36,891 nucleotides of DNA from an uncultured Prevotellaceae bacterium (GTDB lineage: Bacteria > Bacteroidota > Bacteroidia > Bacteroidales > Bacteroidaceae), in assembly GCA_946185805.1 (NCBI GenBank), contig CAMHKU010000018.1, positions 1 to 36,891 on the forward strand, read 5' to 3'. Position numbers and translations under genes: made by a program. Under the pieces are notes generated by a model. That model was not told where the DNA came from, did no database searches, and saw only the letters and a list, made by a program, of their open reading frames with translations. Positions 22,948-29,449 of this stretch are shown here, piece by piece. How positions within the stretch are numbered: the stretch's first letter is position 1; the number at the start of each line of letters is the position of its first letter.

Positions 22948-24069
22948 ATGAAAGACGTGACACTGGTCCTGCAAGATGGGACAACATTTCAAGGAAAGAG
23001 TTTCGGCTACGAGGCCGACGTGGTTGGCGAGGTCGTGTTCAACACGGCCATGATGGGTTACCCCGAGTCATTGACCGACCCCTCGTATGCCGGCCAGATA
23101 TTGGTGGAGACCTATCCGCTGGTAGGCAACTACGGCGTGCCGCCCTTCACCTTCGCAGGAGCGTCCGCCGACGGCAAGGCTCCTCAAGCCGTGCTCCCCG
23201 ATTTTATGGAGAGCGACCGCATCTACGCCAAGGCGCTGATTGTGGCCGACTATTCTGAGCAGTACTCCCACTGGAACGCCGTGGAGAGCCTCGGCCAGTG
23301 GCTGAAGCGCGAACACGTGCCCGGCGTGACAGGCATTGACACCCGCCAGCTGACCAAGGTGCTGCGCGAGCATGGCGTCATGATGGGGCGCCTGCTCTTC
23401 TCTGCCGCCTGTCAGGTAAACTGCGCTAATAGCGCAGTAAACGAGACCGAGGACTACGGCGCCATCAACTGGGTAGAGCGTGTGTCGTGCCGCGATGTTA
23501 TCCGCTATAACGAGGGCGCCGGCCGCAGGGTGGTGCTCGTCGACTGCGGCGTCAAGGCCAACATTATCCGCTGCCTCGTCGGCCGCGGCGTGGAGGTTAT
23601 CCGCGTGCCCTGGAACTACGACTACACGGCGATGGACTTCGACGGCCTCTTCTTAGCCAACGGTCCCGGCGACCCCGACAAATGCGTCGATGCCGTGGAG
23701 ATTCTGAAGAAGCAGATGACCATGAGCCGCAAGCCTATCTGCGGCATCTGCATGGGCAACCAGCTGCTGGGCAAGGCCGCCGGCGCCACCATCTACAAGC
23801 TGAAATACGGCCACCGCTCCCACAACCAGCCCGTGCGCGAGGTGGGCACCAACCGCTGCTACGTGACCAGTCAGAACCACGGCTATGCCGTCGACGCCAC
23901 CACTTTGGGCAACGACTGGCGCGAGCTCTTTGTCAACATGAACGACGGTTCCAACGAGGGTATCTGTCACCAGACCTACCCCTGGTTCTCAAGCCAGTTC
24001 CACCCCGAAGCCTGTTCAGGGCCTGTAGATACGGAGTTTATGTTCGACCGCTTTGTAAGGTCGCTGTGA
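22948..24069 (+). CDS. carA: Carbamoyl-phosphate synthase small (glutaminase) subunit
   Basis: A 373-residue protein with the N-terminal CPSase_sm_chain domain (LVLQDGTTFQGKSFG, FNTAMMGYPESLTDPSYAGQ, GVTGIDTRQLTKVLREHG) and a C-terminal class I glutamine amidotransferase with Cys268 in ICGICMGNQLLG and the His352/Glu354 pair in SQFHPEA. It supplies ammonia to CarB for carbamoyl phosphate, used in arginine and pyrimidine synthesis. carB does not follow, because the next gene is on the other strand. Residues 155-168 are encoded around a small palindrome (23421-23437) and look like a variable insertion. Confidence 0.96.
   Translation: MKDVTLVLQDGTTFQGKSFGYEADVVGEVVFNTAMMGYPESLTDPSYAGQILVETYPLVGNYGVPPFTFAGASADGKAPQAVLPDFMESDRIYAKALIVADYSEQYSHWNAVESLGQWLKREHVPGVTGIDTRQLTKVLREHGVMMGRLLFSAACQVNCANSAVNETEDYGAINWVERVSCRDVIRYNEGAGRRVVLVDCGVKANIIRCLVGRGVEVIRVPWNYDYTAMDFDGLFLANGPGDPDKCVDAVEILKKQMTMSRKPICGICMGNQLLGKAAGATIYKLKYGHRSHNQPVREVGTNRCYVTSQNHGYAVDATTLGNDWRELFVNMNDGSNEGICHQTYPWFSSQFHPEACSGPVDTEFMFDRFVRSL
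23421..23437. repeat. Perfect 7-bp stem palindrome within carA
   Basis: CTGCGCT-AAT-AGCGCAG, flanked on both sides by GTAAA(C). It encodes part of a poorly conserved loop of CarA and looks like a small inserted repeat that kept the frame. Confidence 0.6.
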
Positions 24070-24106
24070 GTACGCCTGCTTTTTGTGCCTATGCCCACAC
24101 CTTTGC

Positions 24107-24913
24107 CTATTCCTCTATATGCGACAGGGAATGGGCAAAGGCCGTGATAAAGTTGGTCATCGTTTCCGAGGGATAATAACGGAAATATTTTGCCGACCGT
24201 CTGACGTGCCATAGCATGGCCGACGAGTTGGAGGTGTGTACGAAGATGTCCTTGCCCTGCGAGAAGTACCACTCTTCGGCATGTGAGTTTTTCTGCCGCA
24301 GCATCTCGTTGAGCTGGCGTTCCATCTGGTCGTCGGTCATGGGTTGCATAAACGGCAGTTCAGCAGGGTCGAAGTGCATGAGCTTGACCAGCATCACACA
24401 GGCCAGCTGCGTCATGGGCTGCAGTTGCAGCTTGTTAACCCACTGTTGCAGGGTGGTGAAATCAGTCCTATTAGCCGACAGCCTTAGAAACTGTCCCAGC
24501 TCCGTGACGCGCTTGACGGGTATGCCGGCGTTCATGATGAAGCGGGCGATGCCCAGCAGGTGGAGTAGGGCGGTGCGCGTCTCTGTGTTGGAGTGCTCGT
24601 CGTCGAGGATGTTCTGCAGCTGATGGTTTAGCACAGGGTTCGTCAGCCGGTTGGCGGCCAGCAGCTCGTTGTCTTCGTCGTCGCCATGGTTCTTGGCGAC
24701 GCCCCACTGCTGCATCAGGTCGGCGGGCACCTGCACCAAGAACTGCTCCTTGCAGCGCTCCAGTCCTTGATAGGTAAAGGGTGCCACGTCGTGCATCTCT
24801 GACAGCTGATACAGCCGTCGCCATTTCCATGCCGACAGCGGCTCTATCTGCTCCTGAGTGTTGAACGCTCCGGCGCGGAGCAGTCTGAATAGGTTTCGCT
24901 CAATAATGTTCAT
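24107..24913 (-). CDS. Uncharacterised helical protein, possibly related to the nucleotidyltransferase-like NTP_transf_5 family
   Basis: A 268-residue soluble, mostly helical protein. The start (ERNLFRLLRAGAF, then WRRLYQLSEMHDVAPFTYQGL) resembles the N-terminal helices of the Bacteroidetes 'nucleotidyltransferase family' proteins of polysaccharide loci. No nucleotidyltransferase Gly-Ser/Asp-x-Asp site can be found, so any catalytic function is doubtful. No signal peptide or membrane helix. The gene overlaps the end of the nhaC-like gene by 4 bp, so the two are translationally coupled. Function is not assigned. Confidence 0.6.
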   Translation of the reverse strand: MNIIERNLFRLLRAGAFNTQEQIEPLSAWKWRRLYQLSEMHDVAPFTYQGLERCKEQFLVQVPADLMQQWGVAKNHGDDEDNELLAANRLTNPVLNHQLQNILDDEHSNTETRTALLHLLGIARFIMNAGIPVKRVTELGQFLRLSANRTDFTTLQQWVNKLQLQPMTQLACVMLVKLMHFDPAELPFMQPMTDDQMERQLNEMLRQKNSHAEEWYFSQGKDIFVHTSNSSAMLWHVRRSAKYFRYYPSETMTNFITAFAHSLSHIEE

Positions 24914-26190
24914 GAGTAACGTTTAGGATACCTCAGCACGATGGCCATCAAGGCTGTCATGCCCAGGGCGAAGGGATAATATAGATACGGAATAATGGCT
25001 ATGGGATTAAGACTGGCCAGCCCTCCGGCCATCAGCAACTGTGCGCCGTAGGGCAGCAGCCCCTGGGTGAAGCACGAGAAGGTGTCGAGTATCGATGCAC
25101 ACTTGCGGTTGTCTATACCGAAGCGGTCGCCTATGTGCTTGGCTATGCCGCCCACGGTGATGATGGCCACAGTGTTGTTGGCCGTACACACATTGACCAT
25201 CGACACCAGCGCCGCCACTGCCAGCTCGGCGCCGCGCTTGCTGCTGACGTGGCGCGTGAGCAGGCCGATGATGGCGTCGATGCCGCCTTGCTGCTTGATG
25301 AGCGCTAGCAGTCCTCCCGCCATCATGGTGATGATAATCAGCTCGCCCATGCCCGTGATGCCGTCGCCCATGGCGCCCATCCATCCGTAGAGGTCGTAGC
25401 TGCCGTTGAGCGTGCCAATGATGCCGGTGAGCATCAGCCCCAGCGTGAGCACCGCCATGACGTTCACGCCAAGGATGGCGGCTATGAGCACCACCACGTA
25501 AGGCACCACCTTGACGGGCTCTATGGCCGCTATGTCGTGGGGTGCCTGCACGCTGCTGCCCATGACGATGTAGACGATGAGGATGAACAGCGCCGCCGGT
25601 GCCACGATAAACAGGTTGACGCGAAACTTGTCGCTGAGCTTGCAGCCTTGCGTCTGCGTGGCGGCGATGGTGGTGTCGCTGATAAACGAGAGGTTGTCGC
25701 CGAAGAACGAGCCCCCCACGACGATGGCCGTCACCATGGCTACCGGCAAGTCCGTCTGAACGGCCACGCCGGCGGCGATGGGCGCCAGGGCAACGATGGT
25801 GCCCACGCTGGTGCCTATGCTCAGCGATATGAAGCAGGCGGCGAGAAACAGGCCGGCCAGCAGCATCTGCGGCGGCAGCAGCCATAGCGTCAGGTTCACC
25901 GTGGCGTCGATGCTGCCCATGGCCTTGGCGCTGGCGGCGAAGGCGCCGGCCAGGATGAAGATCCAGATCATAAGCATCATCTGCCCCGCGGAGGCGCCTC
26001 GCGAGTAGGTGTCGATGCGCTCTTTCAGCGGCAGGCCGCCGCTGACGATGACGGCATATATCGACGTTGCCATAAACGCTACGGTGATAGGCACTTTGTA
26101 GAAGTCGCCGGCCACGAGGCTGGTGACAAGATACAGGGTGATGAACACCGCGAGAGGTGACAGCGCTAACAGTCCTTTTTTCATATCCAT
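24910..26190 (-). CDS. nhaC: NhaC-family Na+/H+ antiporter
   Basis: A 426-residue polytopic membrane protein of about 10-12 helices. The start is taken at 26190 (MDMKKGLLALSPLAVF), with an alternative at 26184; the longer open frame upstream runs through the promoter. The family signature is MVTAIVVGGSFFGDNLSFISDTTIAATQTQGC, given here in pieces: VVGGSFFGDNLSFISDTT followed by IAATQTQGC. FISLSIGTSVGTIVALAPIAAGVA and MVNVCTANNTVAIITVGGIAK are further conserved blocks. It exchanges Na+ for H+ across the inner membrane. Related amino-acid-linked antiporters of the same superfamily cannot be excluded. The -7 box lies two bases before the first ATG. Confidence 0.88.
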   Translation of the reverse strand: MDMKKGLLALSPLAVFITLYLVTSLVAGDFYKVPITVAFMATSIYAVIVSGGLPLKERIDTYSRGASAGQMMLMIWIFILAGAFAASAKAMGSIDATVNLTLWLLPPQMLLAGLFLAACFISLSIGTSVGTIVALAPIAAGVAVQTDLPVAMVTAIVVGGSFFGDNLSFISDTTIAATQTQGCKLSDKFRVNLFIVAPAALFILIVYIVMGSSVQAPHDIAAIEPVKVVPYVVVLIAAILGVNVMAVLTLGLMLTGIIGTLNGSYDLYGWMGAMGDGITGMGELIIITMMAGGLLALIKQQGGIDAIIGLLTRHVSSKRGAELAVAALVSMVNVCTANNTVAIITVGGIAKHIGDRFGIDNRKCASILDTFSCFTQGLLPYGAQLLMAGGLASLNPIAIIPYLYYPFALGMTALMAIVLRYPKRYS

Positions 26191-26192
26191 GT

Positions 26193-26201
26193 GCAAAAGT
26201 A
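26193..26201 (-). promoter_or_regulatory. -7 box (TACTTTTGC) abutting the nhaC-like start
   Basis: Minus-strand TACTTTTGC ends 2 bp before the ATG at 26190 and 8 bp before the one at 26184. TTGG lies 19 bp upstream as a weak -33. A leaderless or near-leaderless mRNA is implied. Confidence 0.6.
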
Positions 26202-26236
26202 CAAATTTAAATGCTAACCACCAAGTTTTTTGACGG

Positions 26237-28537
26237 TTATTTGACATGGCCGACATCGGCCACCTTCCGGGCATACCACCCTCGGATGCCCTTTTGTGCA
26301 CCGTATTCGAAGTGGGCGGCCTTCAGCGCCTTCACCAGTCGCGACATGTTGGGACGGTCGCTGCCGCGGCTGTGCTGCTGCAGGTCGCTGAGGATGTCTA
26401 CAGCGCGCACGAAGTTCTCCTGGGCGCGCGGGGCGGGCTCGTAATAGCTCGTGAGCAGGATGTCGGCCGTCGAGGCGTTGAGAAACTGCTCGTTGTGCTG
26501 CTGCACCTGTCGCTCCTCGTCGGGCGTCATGTAGCAGAGTTCGCCGTGGCTGAGCTCATAGAGAGCCTGGGCGTAGAGCTGCTGGTAGTTCACGGGCGTC
26601 ATGGTGTCGATGGTGCCGGTGACCTCTACGCAGAGGTAGCGCCTGGAGCCCGTGGCGTCGGTCAGCGGCTGGCGCTCGTTGGTGGTGGCTATGAACGACG
26701 CCATGCGCTGAAGCATGGTGTAGCTCTCCGACCGCATGCGGCGCACCTGCACGTCCCTCTCTGTCAATATGCGCTTGATCTTGGCCTGCTCGCGGTCGGT
26801 CTTGGCGTTGTATTCGTCGATGTTGACCAGGGCCATGCGTCCGAGCATGCGCTCCACCTGCTCGGCATTGTCGAGTTTGATGTCGTCGATGTAGTATTCG
26901 CGCAGGGAGTAGGGCAGGAGCATCTTGCAGAATGTTGACTTGCGACAGCCCTGCGGCCCCACGAGCATGGGCACCACGGCGTTGGCATGGTCGCGGCTCT
27001 GTCCGAGCCAGGTGGCTACCATGCCGAGAAACCAGCGGTGGAAGAGCCGCGGCCATTGCTTGTATTGGCAGGGCACTCTGGCGGCCATTTGCTCAATGTA
27101 GTTGCGCTTTTGGTCCCACGTGCCGCAGCCGGCGAGAAACTCGTGTACGGGGTTGTAGTCGGGCGTCAGGCTGGACTGCGCATACTGCTTGATGTCGATG
27201 GGCCAGGCGGCGCCGGCGTCCATCATCTGCTCCTGACCTATGCGGTTGATGTCGCGGTCGGTGAGCTCCTGCCAGGGGTGGTAGTCGATGCCGCGGGGCC
27301 GGAACTCCTCGCGGAGTTTCATCACGTTGTAGCGCAGCTCGTAGCGGCGGTCGAAGAATTCCTTCACCTTGCGCGCTATGCGCTCCTTCTCGGTCATCTG
27401 CGAGTAGGGGCGCCCCTCGGGGGCGTCGGCGTAGACGGAGCGGAAAATCTTGCGGATGGCGTCGGTGGTGAGGCCCCACTCCGTGTAATAGGAGGCGCGC
27501 TGCACGCAGCTCTCCTCGGGCAGCGCCGACTTGCGGCAGAGGCGCGCCAGCTCCAGGACCAGCGGCTCGTAGGAGGGGTGGGGCTGCTGGGGCTGCTGGG
27601 GCGGCTGGGGAGACTGGGGCTGCTGGGGCGACTGGGGTGGCTGAGACTCATAAGCCCCATAAGCCTCAGTCGCCCCATTAGCCCCATTAGCCTCAGAAGC
27701 CCCAGTCTCCCCAGTCTCCCCAGTCTCCCCAGCTACCGCCTCGCGGGCTTTGCTGACGCAGGTGTAGAAATCGAGGCGCTGGCGCTCTATGGCGTCCCAT
27801 GTAGGGTCGCTGGTGAAGTTGCCGTCGCGGTCGGTGCGGGCCAGCGGATAGCGGGCCAGCTCTTCGGCGGTAGAGAGCACCGTCAGGGGCAGCGCCCCGG
27901 CGTTGACATAGACCTGCGAGTCCTGGCTCATGCGGCATCCCCTGAGCAGCGACTCCTCCACCACGGGCACGTGGCATCCCGTCATGGCCTCCAGGAAACG
28001 GGCCGCCTGCTGCTGCGCCAGACAGAGAAACCTCAGATAGGCAGTCGAGTCAGCGGGGAGTGGTCCGTTAGCCGGCTGACAGCGCACAACGACTTTCAGT
28101 GTGCGACGGCTGACGCCGGCGAAGGCCATGAGTGTCTGCGGCAGCTGCTCCACGCTGTGGCGCAGCAGTGCCGTGCGGTGAGGGTCGCCGTCCAGGGGTA
28201 TGCTCACGAGCATCAGCCCCGTAGGCTGTTGCCAGTGGTGAACGCCCTGATAGGCGAAGCGCGAGGCGAAGATGAGGTACGGCAGCTGGTTGCGCGGCGC
28301 CGACAGGTGTGCCTCCGACGGCAGGCCTTCGCCGTTGAGGGTCACGCGTGCCTCACTGAGCTTACGTGCCAGACGCTCCACCAGCGGCTGGCGCTCGCTG
28401 TCGGCGATGACCGTGGCGAGCTCTTCCAGAGGCATGGGCAGCGGGCGGCCCCAGCGGCCGTGGCGGGTCTTGATACGTGTTACGATGGTGTCGGCGGCCG
28501 ACATCTCAGGTGCTGTGGTTGTCTTCTTACACTTCAT
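26237..28537 (-). CDS. BT4734-like N-terminal domain plus virulence-associated E (VirE) helicase-like protein
   Basis: A 766-residue protein from the ATG at 28537, just downstream of a good promoter; the longer in-frame extension to 28756 is repeat and promoter DNA. Residues up to about 240 match the BT4734/BF3469-like N-terminal domain (GRPLPMPLEELATVIADSE, then HLSAPRNQLPYLIFASRF). A low-complexity Gln/Pro/Gly/Ala linker follows (about 268-318). The C-terminal VirE P-loop domain has Walker A GPQGCRKSTF near residue 527 and Walker B ALVNIDEYN near 571, with FIATTNERQPL as a sensor-like block. Related proteins replicate mobile elements and phage satellites. No integrase or other phage gene is near. 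The repeat-rich gene-free island is immediately upstream. Confidence 0.85.
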   Translation of the reverse strand: MKCKKTTTAPEMSAADTIVTRIKTRHGRWGRPLPMPLEELATVIADSERQPLVERLARKLSEARVTLNGEGLPSEAHLSAPRNQLPYLIFASRFAYQGVHHWQQPTGLMLVSIPLDGDPHRTALLRHSVEQLPQTLMAFAGVSRRTLKVVVRCQPANGPLPADSTAYLRFLCLAQQQAARFLEAMTGCHVPVVEESLLRGCRMSQDSQVYVNAGALPLTVLSTAEELARYPLARTDRDGNFTSDPTWDAIERQRLDFYTCVSKAREAVAGETGETGETGASEANGANGATEAYGAYESQPPQSPQQPQSPQPPQQPQQPHPSYEPLVLELARLCRKSALPEESCVQRASYYTEWGLTTDAIRKIFRSVYADAPEGRPYSQMTEKERIARKVKEFFDRRYELRYNVMKLREEFRPRGIDYHPWQELTDRDINRIGQEQMMDAGAAWPIDIKQYAQSSLTPDYNPVHEFLAGCGTWDQKRNYIEQMAARVPCQYKQWPRLFHRWFLGMVATWLGQSRDHANAVVPMLVGPQGCRKSTFCKMLLPYSLREYYIDDIKLDNAEQVERMLGRMALVNIDEYNAKTDREQAKIKRILTERDVQVRRMRSESYTMLQRMASFIATTNERQPLTDATGSRRYLCVEVTGTIDTMTPVNYQQLYAQALYELSHGELCYMTPDEERQVQQHNEQFLNASTADILLTSYYEPAPRAQENFVRAVDILSDLQQHSRGSDRPNMSRLVKALKAAHFEYGAQKGIRGWYARKVADVGHVK
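27583..27735 (-). repeat. Nonamer tandem array (17 units) inside the VirE gene
   Basis: Plus strand: GCTGCTGGG-type units for the first seven, then CCCCATTAG / CCCCAGTCT-type units for the last ten. The two halves are inverted relatives (GACTGGGG against CCCCAGTC). Because 9 is a multiple of 3 the frame is kept; it encodes tripeptide repeats such as GET, GAN, QPP and QPQ. Confidence 0.95.
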
Positions 28538-28575
28538 ATACTTCGCGCGGACGGCCCTTAGTGGCGCATCCGGCG

Positions 28576-28608
28576 GCAAAGTTACAACCTTTCCGGCAAC
28601 GGTGCAAG
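28576..28608 (-). promoter_or_regulatory. Promoter for the VirE gene
   Basis: Minus strand CTTG (28608-28605), 20 bp, then TAACTTTGC (28584-28576). The ATG at 28537 is 38 bp downstream, which decides against the longer open frame. Confidence 0.7.
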
Positions 28609-28650
28609 GAAGAGACCCTACCCAGAGGAATCCTAAGTGCGGGCTACGCG

Positions 28651-28734
28651 CTAAATGAAAAGTGATAAGTGATAAATGAAAAGTGAAAAGTGATAAGTGA
28701 TAAGTGAAAAATGATAAGTGATAAGTGATAAGTG
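28651..28734. repeat. Heptamer tandem array, unit AAAAGTG / ATAAGTG
   Basis: Twelve heptamers in exact register (CTAAATG, AAAAGTG, ATAAGTG, ATAAATG and so on). It sits between the VirE promoter and the outer end of the 687-bp island. Confidence 0.97.
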
Positions 28735-28743
28735 TTGCACCTC

Positions 28744-28830
28744 TTACACCTGGCACTTAACGCGTTGATAGTCAGGAGCCATTACAAAGAAATAGGTCAC
28801 ACCAGAGGCAGCACCGGAGGTAGCACCTGA
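28744..28830 (-). pseudogene. Short coding-like tail, copy A
   Basis: Read on the minus strand it ends SGATS ... VMAPDYQRVKCQV and a TAA. It matches copy B (29338-29406) at both DNA and protein level. Only the last 25-30 codons are recognisable, so it looks like a gene remnant. The parent gene is not known. Confidence 0.45.
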
Positions 28831-28858
28831 CTGAAATGCAAAATTGCATAAATATACG

Positions 28859-28963
28859 TTCAAAACGGCCGTTGTTTTTTCCAAAACGCGCGCCGTTTTT
28901 GAAAAAACGGCCGCTGATTTTTCAGAAACGTGCGCCGTTTTGAAAAAAGCTCCGAATTCCTTA
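28859..28963. repeat. 21-bp tandem array with palindromic units
   Basis: Five 21-bp units in exact register, with a partial sixth to about 28975. Each has the form AAAACG-N5/6-CCGTTTTT and is nearly self-complementary. Because 21 is a multiple of 3, both strands stay open and give seven-residue peptide repeats (for example FSKTRAV, FEKTAAD). TGCATAAATATAC occurs as a direct repeat on both sides (28845-28857 and 28982-28994). Confidence 0.85.
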
Positions 28964-28981
28964 CAAAACGGGGGGTGTAAC

Positions 28982-29014
28982 TGCATAAATATACAAATAG
29001 TGAATATTTATTCA
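28982..29014. promoter_or_regulatory. Two arginine-box-like sites
   Basis: TGAATATTTATTCA (29001-29014) is a perfect 14-bp palindrome of the ArgR-box form TGAATWWWWATTCA. TGCATAAATATACA (28982-28995), 5 bp away, is a symmetric variant, and a third related site is TGCATAAATATACG (28845-28858). Paired sites are usual for ArgR. No arginine gene is adjacent. Confidence 0.4.
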
Positions 29015-29030
29015 GAATTCAACTTTCTCA

Positions 29031-29190
29031 AGTTGAAGGAGTTAGAAGGAGTCGGAGGGAGTTAGAAGGAGTTAGAAGTCAAATGACTATCAACGACAAT
29101 AACCTCTGAAGCTTGTAGAGAGCAGACTAATGACTTCTGACTACATGAGGCCAAAGGCCGATAACTCCTTCTAACTCCTTCTAACTCCGA
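29031..29190. repeat. Second decamer element (short arms, inverted)
   Basis: Left arm of about four units (AGTTGAAGGA, GTTAGAAGGA, GTCGGAGGGA, GTTAGAAGGA) leading to GTTAGAAGTC. Core to AATGACTTCT (29130s). Right arm of three units (ATAACTCCTT, CTAACTCCTT, CTAACTCCGA, 29161-29190). Same layout as 20571-20890 but smaller. Confidence 0.85.
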
Positions 29191-29264
29191 AAGTTGAGCG
29201 AATGCGAAACTTGAATTCAGAATTACTCACTTATCACAACTTCCCTCCTCTGAGTGGCTTGCAC

Positions 29265-29308
29265 GGTAACTAACTCCCCTCCTCCCATGAGGAGGGGAGT
29301 TAGTTACC
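29265..29308. repeat. Perfect 20-bp stem, 4-nt loop hairpin
   Basis: GGTAACTAACTCCCCTCCTC (29265-29284), loop CCAT, exact complement at 29289-29308. No T tract follows on either strand, so a standard terminator is unlikely. Confidence 0.9.
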
Positions 29309-29337
29309 CACACAATTTCTTGTTGCCCCCCTTAGGT

Positions 29338-29406
29338 GTGCCCTCAGGTGCTACCAGTCTCTGTGTAATGACCGCTGATAATCAGTTAGTTAAGCGTCGT
29401 GTGTAA
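29338..29406 (+). pseudogene. Short coding-like tail, copy B
   Basis: Reads VPSGATSLCVMTADNQLVKRR then V and TAA on the plus strand. Shares CAGGTGCTACC, TGTAATG, GTTAAG and GTGTAAGAGGTG with copy A (28744-28830) but lacks about 20 bp in its middle. Faces outward from the island, as copy A does on the other side. Confidence 0.45.
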
Positions 29407-29449
29407 GAGGTGTGACACATTTTATGATTCTACTCCTTTCCTTTTCTTA

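Larger units (their letters stand above)
28732..29418. other. Gene-free island bounded by 18-bp imperfect inverted repeats
   Basis: GTGTTGCACCTCTTACAC (28732-28749) and GTGTAAGAGGTGTGACAC (29401-29418) are reverse complements at 16 of 18 positions. Between them are a 21-bp tandem array, arginine-box-like sites, a decamer element and a perfect hairpin, but no convincing gene. No flanking target duplication was identified. A decayed mobile element or a non-autonomous element is possible. Confidence 0.5.

Noticed and set aside
26237..28537. A complete prophage or integrative element around the VirE gene
   Set aside because: No integrase, capsid, relaxase or toxin gene is visible within the window; only the VirE gene and the adjacent island suggest mobility.
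26987..28561. Open frame of 524 codons on the plus strand, antisense to the VirE gene
   Set aside because: Leu/Val/Gly-rich shadow of a GC-rich gene. The minus strand carries Walker motifs and a promoter.
28538..28756. N-terminal extension of the VirE protein
   Set aside because: The extension is encoded by the heptamer array and the promoter; the ATG at 28537 lies properly downstream of the -7 box.
28844..29065. Small proteins on both strands over the 21-bp array
   Set aside because: Both frames are open only because 21 is a multiple of 3 and the unit is palindromic; no signal, promoter or family supports either.
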